Shown here: piece after piece, positions 1 through 6,793 of the stretch
How the letters are laid out: each line of letters opens with the position of its first letter
Numbering within the stretch: position 1 is the first letter of the stretch
Origin: UBA1268 sp965662195
GTDB taxonomy: Bacteria > Planctomycetota > Planctomycetia > Pirellulales > UBA1268
Reading direction: 5' to 3'
Assembly (NCBI GenBank): GCA_965662195.1
Contig: CBFIHA010000060.1
Location: 1 to 24,780, forward strand
DNA length: 24,780 nucleotides
Notes under the pieces: model-generated
What the model was told of the DNA's origin: nothing
Seen by the model: only the letters and a program-made list of their open reading frames with translations
The model's database searches: none
Program-made: the position numbers and the translations under genes

Positions 1-93
1 AAGCAGCCAGATTGCAGATCTGGCGATGGAGCCGGACGTAGCCAGAGGGCAAATGAGCCGCTCGAAGCCAGGTACTGGGTTTTCAGACAGAGC
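1..93. mobile_element. Miniature inverted-repeat element, copy 1 (cut by window edge)
   Basis: These 93 bases match the last 95 bases of the element at 5848-6007 with roughly nine differences, counted by eye. The match stops exactly where a CTAG begins (94-97), as it does in the other copy. The terminal bases, read on the minus strand, are GCTCTGTCTGAAAA, which agrees with the left end of the complete copy (GTTCTGTCTGAAAG). The other end lies outside the window. The element end overlaps the 3' end of trpC and provides its stop codon. No transposase is seen, so if this is mobile it would have to be moved by an enzyme encoded elsewhere. Confidence 0.7.
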
Positions 94-868
94 CTAGTAG
101 GGCAGTGACCGCAGCGGACGGATCGTCACTGGCCAGCAGGGACTCACCAACCAGCATCGCCCCGATGCCCGCGGCCTCCAGCCGTTGAACATCGGACCGG
201 CTGCGGATGCCGCTCTCGGCGACCAGCACGCACTCTGCCGGCACCTGATCCCGCAGCCGGAGCACATGGCCGATATCGGTGGTCATGGTCCGCAGGTCGC
301 GGTTGTTGATGCCGATCAGTGTCGCCCCGAGATCGAGCACCCGGGCCAGGTGTTCCTCTCCATGCAGTTCAACCAGCGGCGTCATGCCAAGGTCGAGGAT
401 CTGCCGGTAGAGGCTCCGCAGGTGGCAGTCGTCGAGGCATTCGGCAATCAACAGGACGGCGTCGGCACCGTGGGCCCGGGCCTCGATCACCTGATAGGGG
501 TCAATGATGAACTCTTTCCGCAGCACGGGCAGCGACACCGCGGCTCGGGCAGCCACGAGGTCGGCCAGGCAACCGCCAAAGCCTTCGCGATCGGTCAGCA
601 CGGAGAGGGCAGCCGCACCGGCAGCGGCGTAGCCGCGAGCAACATCGGCCGGCTCGGCCCCGGGTCTGATGTCACCGGCGGAGGGGCTGCAGCGTTTGAA
701 TTCGGCGATCAGGCGAATGCCGCCCGGGGCGGCGACCGCAGCAAAAAAGTCCCGTGGTGGCGGGGCGGTGGCCAGTTGTGACTCAAGGGCAGCCAGCGGC
801 TGGGCCGCTCGAGCCGTCGCCACCTCCTGCCGTTTCCGTTCCACGATTCTGTCGAGCACTGACGCCAT
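83..868 (-). CDS. trpC: Indole-3-glycerol phosphate synthase
   Basis: This is a 261-residue TIM-barrel enzyme of tryptophan biosynthesis. It converts carboxyphenylaminodeoxyribulose 5-phosphate to indole-3-glycerol phosphate in the cytoplasm. Visible family motifs are IAEFKRCSPSAGDIR near residues 54-68 (Lys58 matches a conserved active-site lysine), LRKEFIID near 116-123 (Lys118 matches the catalytic lysine), PLVELHGEE, IGINNRDL, AESGI and GAMLVGESLL, which binds phosphate. The length is normal for a monofunctional TrpC. The ATG start at 868 is preceded by a weak AGGGTG. No other trp gene is adjacent, so the pathway is dispersed. The last residues (G-S-V) and the TGA stop (83-85) fall inside the terminal inverted repeat of the miniature element, so the natural C-terminus was probably replaced by element sequence. 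The core fold looks intact and the protein should be active. Confidence 0.96.
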   Translation of the reverse strand: MASVLDRIVERKRQEVATARAAQPLAALESQLATAPPPRDFFAAVAAPGGIRLIAEFKRCSPSAGDIRPGAEPADVARGYAAAGAAALSVLTDREGFGGCLADLVAARAAVSLPVLRKEFIIDPYQVIEARAHGADAVLLIAECLDDCHLRSLYRQILDLGMTPLVELHGEEHLARVLDLGATLIGINNRDLRTMTTDIGHVLRLRDQVPAECVLVAESGIRSRSDVQRLEAAGIGAMLVGESLLASDDPSAAVTALLGSV

Positions 869-1130
869 CGAGCACCCTGTAAAAAGTGATGTGATCGGCC
901 GGAGTGTATCACCGGCAGACTGAGACAGGTCGTGAGCGAACGTTCAGCGAAATCGGTAGTGCCGCTCGGGGCTGCCCCTGCCCACTCGCTGGACGTTCGT
1001 GTCGGCCATCCGGGCCTCCACTCACTGCCCGGATGCAGCGCTTTCGCCCTTCGGGCTTCGCTTGAGTCCAGAGCTCGCTCGTAGGCACGGGCACCCCCTC
1101 GCTTGTCGTGTGTTCTCGTTGAAGCTGGGA

Positions 1131-1167
1131 GCGGAAGCGTGCGAACCTTGGCTTCGCATGCTTCCGC
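1131..1167. repeat. 15-bp inverted repeat (hairpin)
   Basis: The arms are GCGGAAGCGTGCGAA (1131-1145) and TTCGCATGCTTCCGC (1153-1167). They pair with a single mismatch, a G-T wobble on one strand, around a 7-base loop. It lies just beyond the purH terminator in the purH direction and has no T-run of its own. It may be a decayed palindromic repeat or a second structural barrier. The sequence shows no function directly. Confidence 0.6.
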
Positions 1168-1173
1168 CCAAGG

Positions 1174-1199
1174 AAAAGCCGACAGGATGTCGGCGTTTT
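1174..1199 (-). terminator. Rho-independent terminator of purH, possibly bidirectional
   Basis: A perfect 7-bp stem GCCGACA/TGTCGGC (1178-1184 and 1188-1194) has a 3-base loop. It is flanked by AAAA on the left and GTTTT on the right, so in either direction a short T-run follows the stem. It begins nine bases past the purH stop codon, which fits a terminator for the minus-strand purH transcript. Confidence 0.7.
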
Positions 1200-1207
1200 C
1201 CGTAAAG

Positions 1208-2890
1208 CTAGTGCCGGAAGTGCCGCCGCGACGTGAACACCATTGGCAGGCCGGCGGCGTCGGCGGCGGCGGTGACCTCCGGGTCCCGCTTCGAGCCACC
1301 CGGCTGGATCACGGCGGCGATGCCGGCCTCCTTGATCAGCTCGATCGAGTCGGGGAAGGGAAAGAACGCATCTGAGGCGAGTACGCCGCCGCGGGCCCGG
1401 CCACCCGCCTTCTCCAACGCGATTCGCACCGCATCGACCCGACTGGTCTGGCCGACGCCCGCACCTATCAGGCTGGTCCCCTGGCAGACGGCGATGGCGT
1501 TGCTGGTCAATCGTCGCACCATCGTGAAGGCAAAGTCGAGCGGCTGGGTCAGCTCAGGCGGCGGCTGCACCTGCGTCACCACCCGCCAGCTGGCCGGGTC
1601 ATCGGGGGTCTCGTCGGGCCGTTGCGCCAGAAGCGCTCCGGCGACACTCCGCAGTTCGAGGCCGGCCGTGGGGGCCCAGGGATCTCCCGGTGGCACTTCC
1701 ACAATCCGAACGCTCGCCTTCCAGGTCGGCCGTGTCGTGAGGGCTTCGACCGCCTCCTGCGTAAAGGCCGGGGCGGCGACCACTTCCACAAACATGCCGG
1801 GCTGCAACAGCCGCTCGGCGGCGGCGGCATCGAGGGTGCGATTGACCGCCACAATCGAACCGAACGCACTGGTCGGATCGGCGGCCATCGCGGCGGCCAG
1901 GGCGGCCTCGACGCTGACGGCACTGGCGGCGCCGCAGGGGTTGGTGTGCTTGATGACGACTGCACCGGGATCCTGAATGAGCCCAGCCAGCCGCACGGCG
2001 GCATCGAGGTCGAGCAGGTTGTTGTAGGAAAGCTCCTTGCCCGACAACTGCTTCAGCCCCGCCAGGCCCAGATGGGTGTCGGCCGGGGCGAACATCGCGG
2101 CGGTCTGATGGGGGTTTTCGCCGTAACGGAGGGCAAGCCGTCGCTCGAGGCTGAGCGTGAGCCGGGCCGGCAGGGGTGGCTCGTCTGCCTCCACCGTTGC
2201 CGCAGCCGGTTCAGTGGCACTGGCGACCAGGCCGGCATGACGGGCCATCCAGCGGGCAATGACAGCGTCATATTCGGCAGTCCGTTCGAAGGCCCGGGCG
2301 GCCAACAGCCGGCGATCGGCCAGCGTCGTTCCCCCCCGGCTGATGGCGGCGATCGCCTCGTCATACTGATCGGGACCGGTTACGACAGCCGTGAACTGAT
2401 GGTTTTTGGCTGCCGCCCGAACGAGGCTCGGCCCGCCAATGTCGATCAGTTCGATCGCAGCGGCTGGCGTGCAGCCGTCGCGGTCAATCACGCTGGCGAA
2501 CGGGTAGAGATTGACCACGATCAGTTCGAATCGGCCAATCCCGTGGTCTGCCAGCACCTTGAGATCATCGGCCCGATCTCCACGGGCGAGGATGCCGGCG
2601 AAAACATGCGGATGGAGGGTTTTTACCCGGCCATCGAGCACCTCCGGGAAGCCAGTGACCTCCGAAACATCCTCGACGGTGACACCAAACCCCTCAAGTG
2701 CCCGGGCGGTCCCGCCGGTGCTCACAGCCACAATGCCGGCCGCCTTCAGGGTGGCTGCCAGCCGGTCGAGGCCGGTCTTGTCGTAGACGCTGACCAGGGC
2801 CCGCCGGATCGGCACAATGCTGGTGCCCACTTCGGCGGAGGATGACGAACTGGAGGAGGGGGCGGGAACCGGGGAAGGGAACTGCGACAT
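1208..2890 (-). CDS. purH: Bifunctional AICAR formyltransferase / IMP cyclohydrolase
   Basis: The 560-residue cytoplasmic enzyme performs the last two steps of purine synthesis: formylation of AICAR with 10-formyltetrahydrofolate, then ring closure to IMP. The N-terminal cyclohydrolase (MGS-fold) part shows LVSVYDKTGL, VSTGGTA, VKTLHPHVFAGIL and IDIGGPSLVRAAAKN. The C-terminal transformylase part shows LRYGENPHQTA, ELSYNNLLDLDAA, the catalytic KHTNPCG motif, SDAFFPFPDSIE and AAVIQPGGSKRD, and it ends with a typical RHFRH tail. The ATG at 2890 follows GAGG at six bases spacing; a TTG directly before it is unlikely to be used. The first 25 residues are an extra Pro/Ser-rich extension before the conserved domain. 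The histidine kinase gene lies 51 bases upstream on the same strand, so co-transcription is possible. A terminator follows the stop. Confidence 0.97.
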   Translation of the reverse strand: MSQFPSPVPAPSSSSSSSAEVGTSIVPIRRALVSVYDKTGLDRLAATLKAAGIVAVSTGGTARALEGFGVTVEDVSEVTGFPEVLDGRVKTLHPHVFAGILARGDRADDLKVLADHGIGRFELIVVNLYPFASVIDRDGCTPAAAIELIDIGGPSLVRAAAKNHQFTAVVTGPDQYDEAIAAISRGGTTLADRRLLAARAFERTAEYDAVIARWMARHAGLVASATEPAAATVEADEPPLPARLTLSLERRLALRYGENPHQTAAMFAPADTHLGLAGLKQLSGKELSYNNLLDLDAAVRLAGLIQDPGAVVIKHTNPCGAASAVSVEAALAAAMAADPTSAFGSIVAVNRTLDAAAAERLLQPGMFVEVVAAPAFTQEAVEALTTRPTWKASVRIVEVPPGDPWAPTAGLELRSVAGALLAQRPDETPDDPASWRVVTQVQPPPELTQPLDFAFTMVRRLTSNAIAVCQGTSLIGAGVGQTSRVDAVRIALEKAGGRARGGVLASDAFFPFPDSIELIKEAGIAAVIQPGGSKRDPEVTAAADAAGLPMVFTSRRHFRH

Positions 2891-2941
2891 CAATTACCTC
2901 GGGGAAACGCGGACACGACAGGCCGGACAGACTGAGGCCGA

Positions 2942-3895
2942 TTAGAACCGGCCGGCGGCAGTCTCGGAAGGGCGGGACGCGGCAGGCAGATCGACCTCCA
3001 TCACCGTGCCCTGGCGGGTCAACCGGCTCTTGATCAGCACCCGGCCGCGGAGCTGCTTGACGATCGACTTGACCAGAAACAGGCCGAGACCAGTGCCGGG
3101 CGTCGCTCGCTCCAGTTCATTGCCCAGCCGGACGAACCGCCGGAACACCTGCGTCCGTTCCGCCAGCGGGATCCCGGGACCGTTATCGATAACCCGCACC
3201 AGTACCCGCCTCCGGCCGGTTCCCTCAAGTTCGACCTCCACCTGCGGATCGGGCAGCGAATACTTCACGGCGTTATCGATGAGATTCCGGAAGACGATCG
3301 CGAGATCGGCTTCCCGCCCTTGGGCCCGCAGGCCGGCGGCCCGCGAGGCGGCAGCGATCACGATCCGGTCACGGGCGACTCCATGCCGCTGGGCCACCCG
3401 ATCGGCGGCCTGCTCAAGAACGGGTAGCACCTCAGCCGCTTCGGCGTCGGTCGACAGCGGCCGCTGAATCGTCTTGGCGGCATCGAGCAGATGGTCGATC
3501 AGCGTGTCGAGCCGTTCCACATCCTGCAGCATGAAGCGGTGAAAATCGGCCTGCTCGGCGGCGGGAACCGGCCGGCGGGTGAGCGTCTGCAGATAGAGCT
3601 TCAGCGACGCCAGCGGACTTTTCAGTTCGTGCGTCACACTGTCAATAAAATTGCTCTGTCGTTGGGACAGGGCAATCGCCTTGACTGCCAACGCCAGGTA
3701 GATGATCACGCCGACGAGCACCAGCACCAACAGCGTCACCCCAACGGCCAGCACTGCCCAGTAGAAGGCTGCGTTCTTGGAGCCGAGGGCTGCGGCGATG
3801 CTGACCAGGACCCAGCCGACCACCAGCGCGATGATCGAAACGATCAGCACCACCCCCAGCAGAATCGGCCAGCCGAGCGAGCGGCGAGGTTCCAC
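2942..3895 (-). CDS. Orphan membrane sensor histidine kinase
   Basis: A GTG start at 3895 is chosen because AAGGAG sits five bases before it; the frame stays open to an ATG at 3991, but that extension has no domain content. The resulting 317-residue protein has two long hydrophobic helices (about residues 10-37 and 44-70) with only a few residues between them, so there is no extracytoplasmic sensor domain. The HisKA helix follows with SVTHELKSPLASL, His89 being the likely phosphorylated residue. The HATPase_c domain has an N box (FRNLIDNAVKYS), a G1 box (VIDNGPGIP) and a G2 box (GTGLGLFLVKSI). All catalytic boxes are intact. No response regulator is encoded nearby, so its partner and signal are unknown. 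It may sense a membrane event or respond through another protein. It runs towards purH and is divergent from the gene at 3990, with 94 bases between them. Confidence 0.9.
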   Translation of the reverse strand: MEPRRSLGWPILLGVVLIVSIIALVVGWVLVSIAAALGSKNAAFYWAVLAVGVTLLVLVLVGVIIYLALAVKAIALSQRQSNFIDSVTHELKSPLASLKLYLQTLTRRPVPAAEQADFHRFMLQDVERLDTLIDHLLDAAKTIQRPLSTDAEAAEVLPVLEQAADRVAQRHGVARDRIVIAAASRAAGLRAQGREADLAIVFRNLIDNAVKYSLPDPQVEVELEGTGRRRVLVRVIDNGPGIPLAERTQVFRRFVRLGNELERATPGTGLGLFLVKSIVKQLRGRVLIKSRLTRQGTVMEVDLPAASRPSETAAGRF

Positions 3896-3989
3896 GGCAT
3901 CTCCTTGTTTCGGGTACAACCCAAAGCTACTCCGGCTGCAGGAGCATGTGAACGCCCCGCCGCCGTGGCCCACTGCGCCCAGGACCTGC

Positions 3990-4562
3990 ATGTCCGTTTC
4001 AGCTCCCGATCCTACCCCGCGACATCGCGGCCCCGTCTGCCTGGCCGTCGGCCGGCTCGAACTGCAGTTTCACTGGCGGGCCGACCGGTGGGCCCATCAG
4101 CTTTTCCGCGATGGCGTTGCCTGCTGGCAGTCGGTTGAGAATCTGCCGGACCTCCCCGCCTCTGCGTCGCTGGGCATCACCGTAAACTGGCCCGCCTCGC
4201 CGGTGTTCACCGAGGTGAATCTGGTCGACACGGCGATTGGCCCGGCCCTGCTGGCCGTCGGTCGGGCGGGCCGGTCGCACTTTTCGGCAAGTCTGGCGGC
4301 GGCGGCGGACTCGTCCGACACGATCGTGGCGGAACTGGCCTGCCGGCTGCAGGAGCCGCCCGGCTGGCTCGGATCGACCTACCAGCCGCTGCCACCTGAT
4401 GGGCTGGCCGATCCGTCAGGCGGCTGGCTCGCAGTCAGACCACCCTGCCCAGCCGATCTCCAGCTCCCCGCCACCATCAGCTGGGCCTACCAGCTCGCGC
4501 CGGTCGGCATCCGGGCTCTTCCCCCGGCATCTTGCGGGCCGCTCCTGTTTCGGTCAAATTGA
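3990..4562 (+). CDS. Conserved hypothetical protein, 190 aa
   Basis: The open frame extends further upstream, but the ATG at 3990 with AGGA before it gives a protein that starts after the divergent kinase gene, so I use it. I recognise no named domain. The middle reads as a globular protein: RLELQFHWRADRWAHQLF, then SPVFTEVNLVD, then ALLAVGRAGRSHFSASL, then ACRLQEPPGWLGSTYQPL. The GRAGRSHFSAS and LGSTY segments resemble, from memory, an uncharacterised planctomycete family. There is no signal peptide or membrane segment, so it is probably cytoplasmic. Codon use matches the neighbours. It lies 59 bases before the next plus-strand gene. The function is unknown. Confidence 0.7.
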   Translation: MSVSAPDPTPRHRGPVCLAVGRLELQFHWRADRWAHQLFRDGVACWQSVENLPDLPASASLGITVNWPASPVFTEVNLVDTAIGPALLAVGRAGRSHFSASLAAAADSSDTIVAELACRLQEPPGWLGSTYQPLPPDGLADPSGGWLAVRPPCPADLQLPATISWAYQLAPVGIRALPPASCGPLLFRSN

Positions 4563-4621
4563 AGCCAAATCGACGGGAAAACCGCCGTCAAACCTGCCGG
4601 TCGATCTGAGATGAGGTGCCA

Positions 4622-5248
4622 ATGTTTGATGTGATTGAGCAGCTGAAGGCCGAGTGGACCGACAAATACGTCGTGGTGGCCTCGCCGGCTCCGGAACTGG
4701 CCCGCTTCGCCCAGGCCACCGGCACGGTTCGCACGGTCAACATGAACGGCCGCTGCCTGGTCGAATTCGACCAGTTCAACAACACTGGCTGGTACGACAT
4801 CGACCCGTCGTACCTCAAGATCGTCACCGAACCGCTGCCCAAGCCGGAGAAGCCTGCTCCTGCGAAAAAAGCTGCCAAGCCGGCGGCTGCGAAACCAGCG
4901 GCGGCAGAAAAGCCGGCGGCCAAGGCTGCAGCCGGCAAGCGGCCCTCGACGGCCGACATTCTGGCTGCCGCCCGCGGTGGAGCCAAACCAGCGGCCAAGC
5001 CGGCAGGGAAACCGGCCGGGAAGCTCTCAACCGCCGAAATCCTGGCTCAGGCCCGGGCCGGGAAAGCCGCTGGCCCGCCGGCAGCCGAGCCGGCCCCGGA
5101 ACCCGTCGCTGCCGAACCAGAGCTGCCCGCCACCGAGGAGCCCGTCGCCGAAACAGTCTCCGCACCGGCAGCGAAAGCCCCAGTTGGAGATCTGCCGACC
5201 ACGACGGCAGATAAGATCGCCTGGTGCCGGCAGCACGACGCCAAGTAG
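4622..5248 (+). CDS. Small-domain protein with three TA(D/E) motifs on an Ala/Lys/Pro-rich linker
   Basis: The ATG at 4622 follows ATGAGG at about six bases, giving 208 residues; a GTG two codons earlier is less likely. Residues 1-68 form a compact domain (KYVVVAS, TGTVRTVNMNGRCLVEFD, GWYDIDPSYLKIV) whose spacing suggests a small beta-barrel of SH3 or KOW type. Residues 70-193 are low complexity: first rich in Ala, Lys and Pro, later in Ala, Pro and Glu. They carry STADILAAAR (109-118) and STAEILAQAR (136-145), and TTADKIAWCR (194-203) lies at the C-terminus. The linker charge shifts from basic to acidic along the chain. I do not know its function. The layout suggests a scaffold with a folded head and repeated short helical docking motifs. 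No export signal is visible. Confidence 0.8.
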   Translation: MFDVIEQLKAEWTDKYVVVASPAPELARFAQATGTVRTVNMNGRCLVEFDQFNNTGWYDIDPSYLKIVTEPLPKPEKPAPAKKAAKPAAAKPAAAEKPAAKAAAGKRPSTADILAAARGGAKPAAKPAGKPAGKLSTAEILAQARAGKAAGPPAAEPAPEPVAAEPELPATEEPVAETVSAPAAKAPVGDLPTTTADKIAWCRQHDAK

Positions 5249-5322
5249 GCTCGCTGGCACTGTCAATGCCGCTGGGCAGCCCCCGGCCCGGAACCTGTGC
5301 TCGCGTTCAAGGAGGAACTGCC

Positions 5323-5805
5323 ATGCCCAAAGCAGGAATCTGCCGACCTGTCTGGTTTTCCGTTGCTGGAGCAGTTGTGCTGCTCAGTGCCGGCTGTAGC
5401 CGGATTGCTGACCATCCCCTGGTCGACGCCGCAAAAGAGGAAGTCAGCCTGAACGAGCGGTCACAGGCCCTGCTCGGGCAGCCGCTGCAGTGGCCCGGCC
5501 CGGTCACCGGTCGGGCCAATGAGGTCGACGGCATCGCCGCGATGCAGATTCCGGTGACTGGGCCGAAGCTATCCGGCACGGTCATCGTGGAGGGCAAGAA
5601 GTTCGGTGATGACTGGGGGGTGACGCAACTGGAGGTGCGGCCGGAGGGAGGCGACAAGCTTTCGCTGACAGCCGACCTGGCAGCCCGCACCGGCGTCGAC
5701 ACCCCGACCTTCGATCCGAACGCCACTGCCCCCACCACCGACACCGCCCCGCCACCGGCCGAAATCAGCATCGACCTCCCCCCTGGCATTCCGGGGCAGG
5801 ACTAG
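5323..5805 (+). CDS. Lipoprotein with Coa1-like domain
   Basis: The ATG at 5323 is set by AAGGAGG at 5309-5315. The 160-residue product begins with a hydrophobic segment and a lipobox, LLSAGC, with Cys25 as the predicted lipidated residue, so it should be membrane-anchored outside the cytoplasm. Residues 35-115 resemble the Coa1 family (cytochrome oxidase assembly protein 1): a helix before LLGQPLQWPG, then MQIPVTGPKLSGTVIVEG, then DDWGVTQLEVRPEGGD. In this family the helix-LG-P pattern and GPKxxGxV motif are typical. The last 40 residues are Pro/Thr/Asp-rich and probably unstructured. No cytochrome oxidase genes are nearby, so an assembly role is not supported by context; a general membrane-associated Coa1-like fold is the safer claim. 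It lies 74 bases after the previous gene. Confidence 0.75.
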   Translation: MPKAGICRPVWFSVAGAVVLLSAGCSRIADHPLVDAAKEEVSLNERSQALLGQPLQWPGPVTGRANEVDGIAAMQIPVTGPKLSGTVIVEGKKFGDDWGVTQLEVRPEGGDKLSLTADLAARTGVDTPTFDPNATAPTTDTAPPPAEISIDLPPGIPGQD

Positions 5806-5847
5806 CGAACAGGAACGGCGGCGGCGGCGGCGATCCGGGCTGGCTAG

Positions 5848-6007
5848 GTTCTGTCTGAAAGGGCTACCGTTGGCCCGAGAGCGAGCTGCTTTGGCTTCTG
5901 GCAAGGACGGCGAAGCAGCCAGATTTGGAGATCTAGCGATGGAGCCGGACGTAGCCAGGAGGCAAATGAGCCGCTCGAAGCCCAGGTACTGAGTTTTCAG
6001 CCAGCGC
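5848..6007. mobile_element. Miniature inverted-repeat element, copy 2 (complete, 160 bp)
   Basis: The element is bounded by direct CTAG repeats at 5844-5847 and 6008-6011. Its ends are inverted: GTTCTGTCTGAAAG on the left, and GCGCTGGCTGAAAA on the right read from the other strand (10 of 14 identical). The right 95 bases match the partial copy at 1-93, which is also followed by CTAG. It contains no gene of useful length. The size, terminal repeats and 4-bp flanking duplication are those of a MITE. A CTAG (YTAR-type) target duplication is known for some IS5-family elements, so a distant IS5-like transposase is a reasonable guess but not shown. It sits between the convergent lipoprotein and trkA genes. 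Confidence 0.75.
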
Positions 6008-6011
6008 CTAG

Positions 6012-6115
6012 CTGGACAGGGCAGCGAGGGGGTCGGCAAACGCTCGAGGAGCATGGGGCGTATCCCCCCCCGCGACGAGACTTTGCCGCCCCCGAGCCCG
6101 GCACCACCAAAACGC
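6012..6115. other. Short gap between element and trkA stop
   Basis: These 104 bases hold no gene. The only notable feature is a run of eight C (6065-6072). I see no clear terminator hairpin for trkA here. Confidence 0.4.
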
Positions 6116-6787
6116 TCAGGTCATTTCACGGAGCCGAGCCAGCTCCTCTTCTTTGCCAATCACGAGCAGGATCTGATCTTCCATCAGCTTCATGCGGCCC
6201 TCCGGAAACATCATGAACTGGCCCGACATGATGTTCTTGAGTCCGAGCACAAAGACCCCCACCTTGTTCCGCAGGTCGGCGTCGGCGAGGGTCTTGCCCT
6301 CCAGTGATTCCGGCACCGTGATTTCGACCACGCTGTACTCGGGGTCGATCGGCAGGAAGTCGAGCACGTTCGGCCAGCTCGCCTTGTCGGCCAGTTCCCG
6401 GGCCACCTCCTCCTCCGGATAGACCACGCGGTTGGCCCCAAGGTGCGAGAGGATCTTGCCGTGCTCCTTGGTGACCCCCTTGACCACGATCTCGCGGGCG
6501 CCGAGTTCCTTCACATGGAGCGTGGCCAGCAGCGACTTCGAGATCGTCTCCCCCAGCGAGATGAAGACCGAGGTGGCATCCTTGATTGGGAGATTCTCGA
6601 GCAGTTCCCGGTCGGTGGCATCCCCGATGATCGCCTCGTGGATCGTGTTCTTGACCGCATCGAGGCGATCCCGACGGGAATCGACCCCGGTCACCCGGCA
6701 GCCGTTGTCCGCCAGCCTGGTGGCCAGGGCCGAACCGAAGGAGCCCATGCCAAGCATGATGAATCGTTTACTGCTGGTCGATGCCAT
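6116..6787 (-). CDS. K+ uptake regulatory subunit, TrkA/KtrA-type (RCK protein)
   Basis: This 223-residue cytoplasmic protein gates a TrkH/KtrB-type K+ channel by binding nucleotides. The N-terminal RCK_N Rossmann domain has the glycine motif GMGSFGSALA (residues 13-22) and Asp36 at the end of strand 2 (VTGVDSRRD), which typically contacts the adenine ribose. It continues with AIIGDATDRELLE, SVFISLGE and ILSHLGANRVVYPEEEVA. The RCK_C domain covers about residues 140-223 (PESLEGKTLADADLRNK, then a final MEDQILLVIGKEEEL). One RCK unit and about 220 residues match KtrA rather than the double-length E. coli TrkA. It lies six bases downstream of the channel gene on the same strand, so the two form an operon. 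Confidence 0.95.
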   Translation of the reverse strand: MASTSSKRFIMLGMGSFGSALATRLADNGCRVTGVDSRRDRLDAVKNTIHEAIIGDATDRELLENLPIKDATSVFISLGETISKSLLATLHVKELGAREIVVKGVTKEHGKILSHLGANRVVYPEEEVARELADKASWPNVLDFLPIDPEYSVVEITVPESLEGKTLADADLRNKVGVFVLGLKNIMSGQFMMFPEGRMKLMEDQILLVIGKEEELARLREMT

Positions 6788-6793
6788 GGGGGA

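Larger units (their letters stand above)
869..1207. other. Gene-free gap with several hairpins
   Basis: This 339-base stretch between trpC and purH has no convincing gene; its open frames lack coding character. It holds an inverted repeat at 1007-1035 (9-bp arms CATCCGGGC and GCCCGGATG), a longer one at 1131-1167 and a terminator-like hairpin at 1178-1199. A segment near 1041-1060 (CCTTCGGGCTTCGCTTGAG) loosely resembles the palindromic repeats near 20760 and 20840. Confidence 0.6.

Noticed and set aside
1622..2845. Plus-strand 407-codon frame opposite purH
   Set aside because: It is a shadow of purH in high-GC DNA; purH motifs on the other strand are unambiguous.
5817..5833. GGC trinucleotide tract
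   Set aside because: It is short and intergenic, between stop codons, with no reading frame that it could switch.
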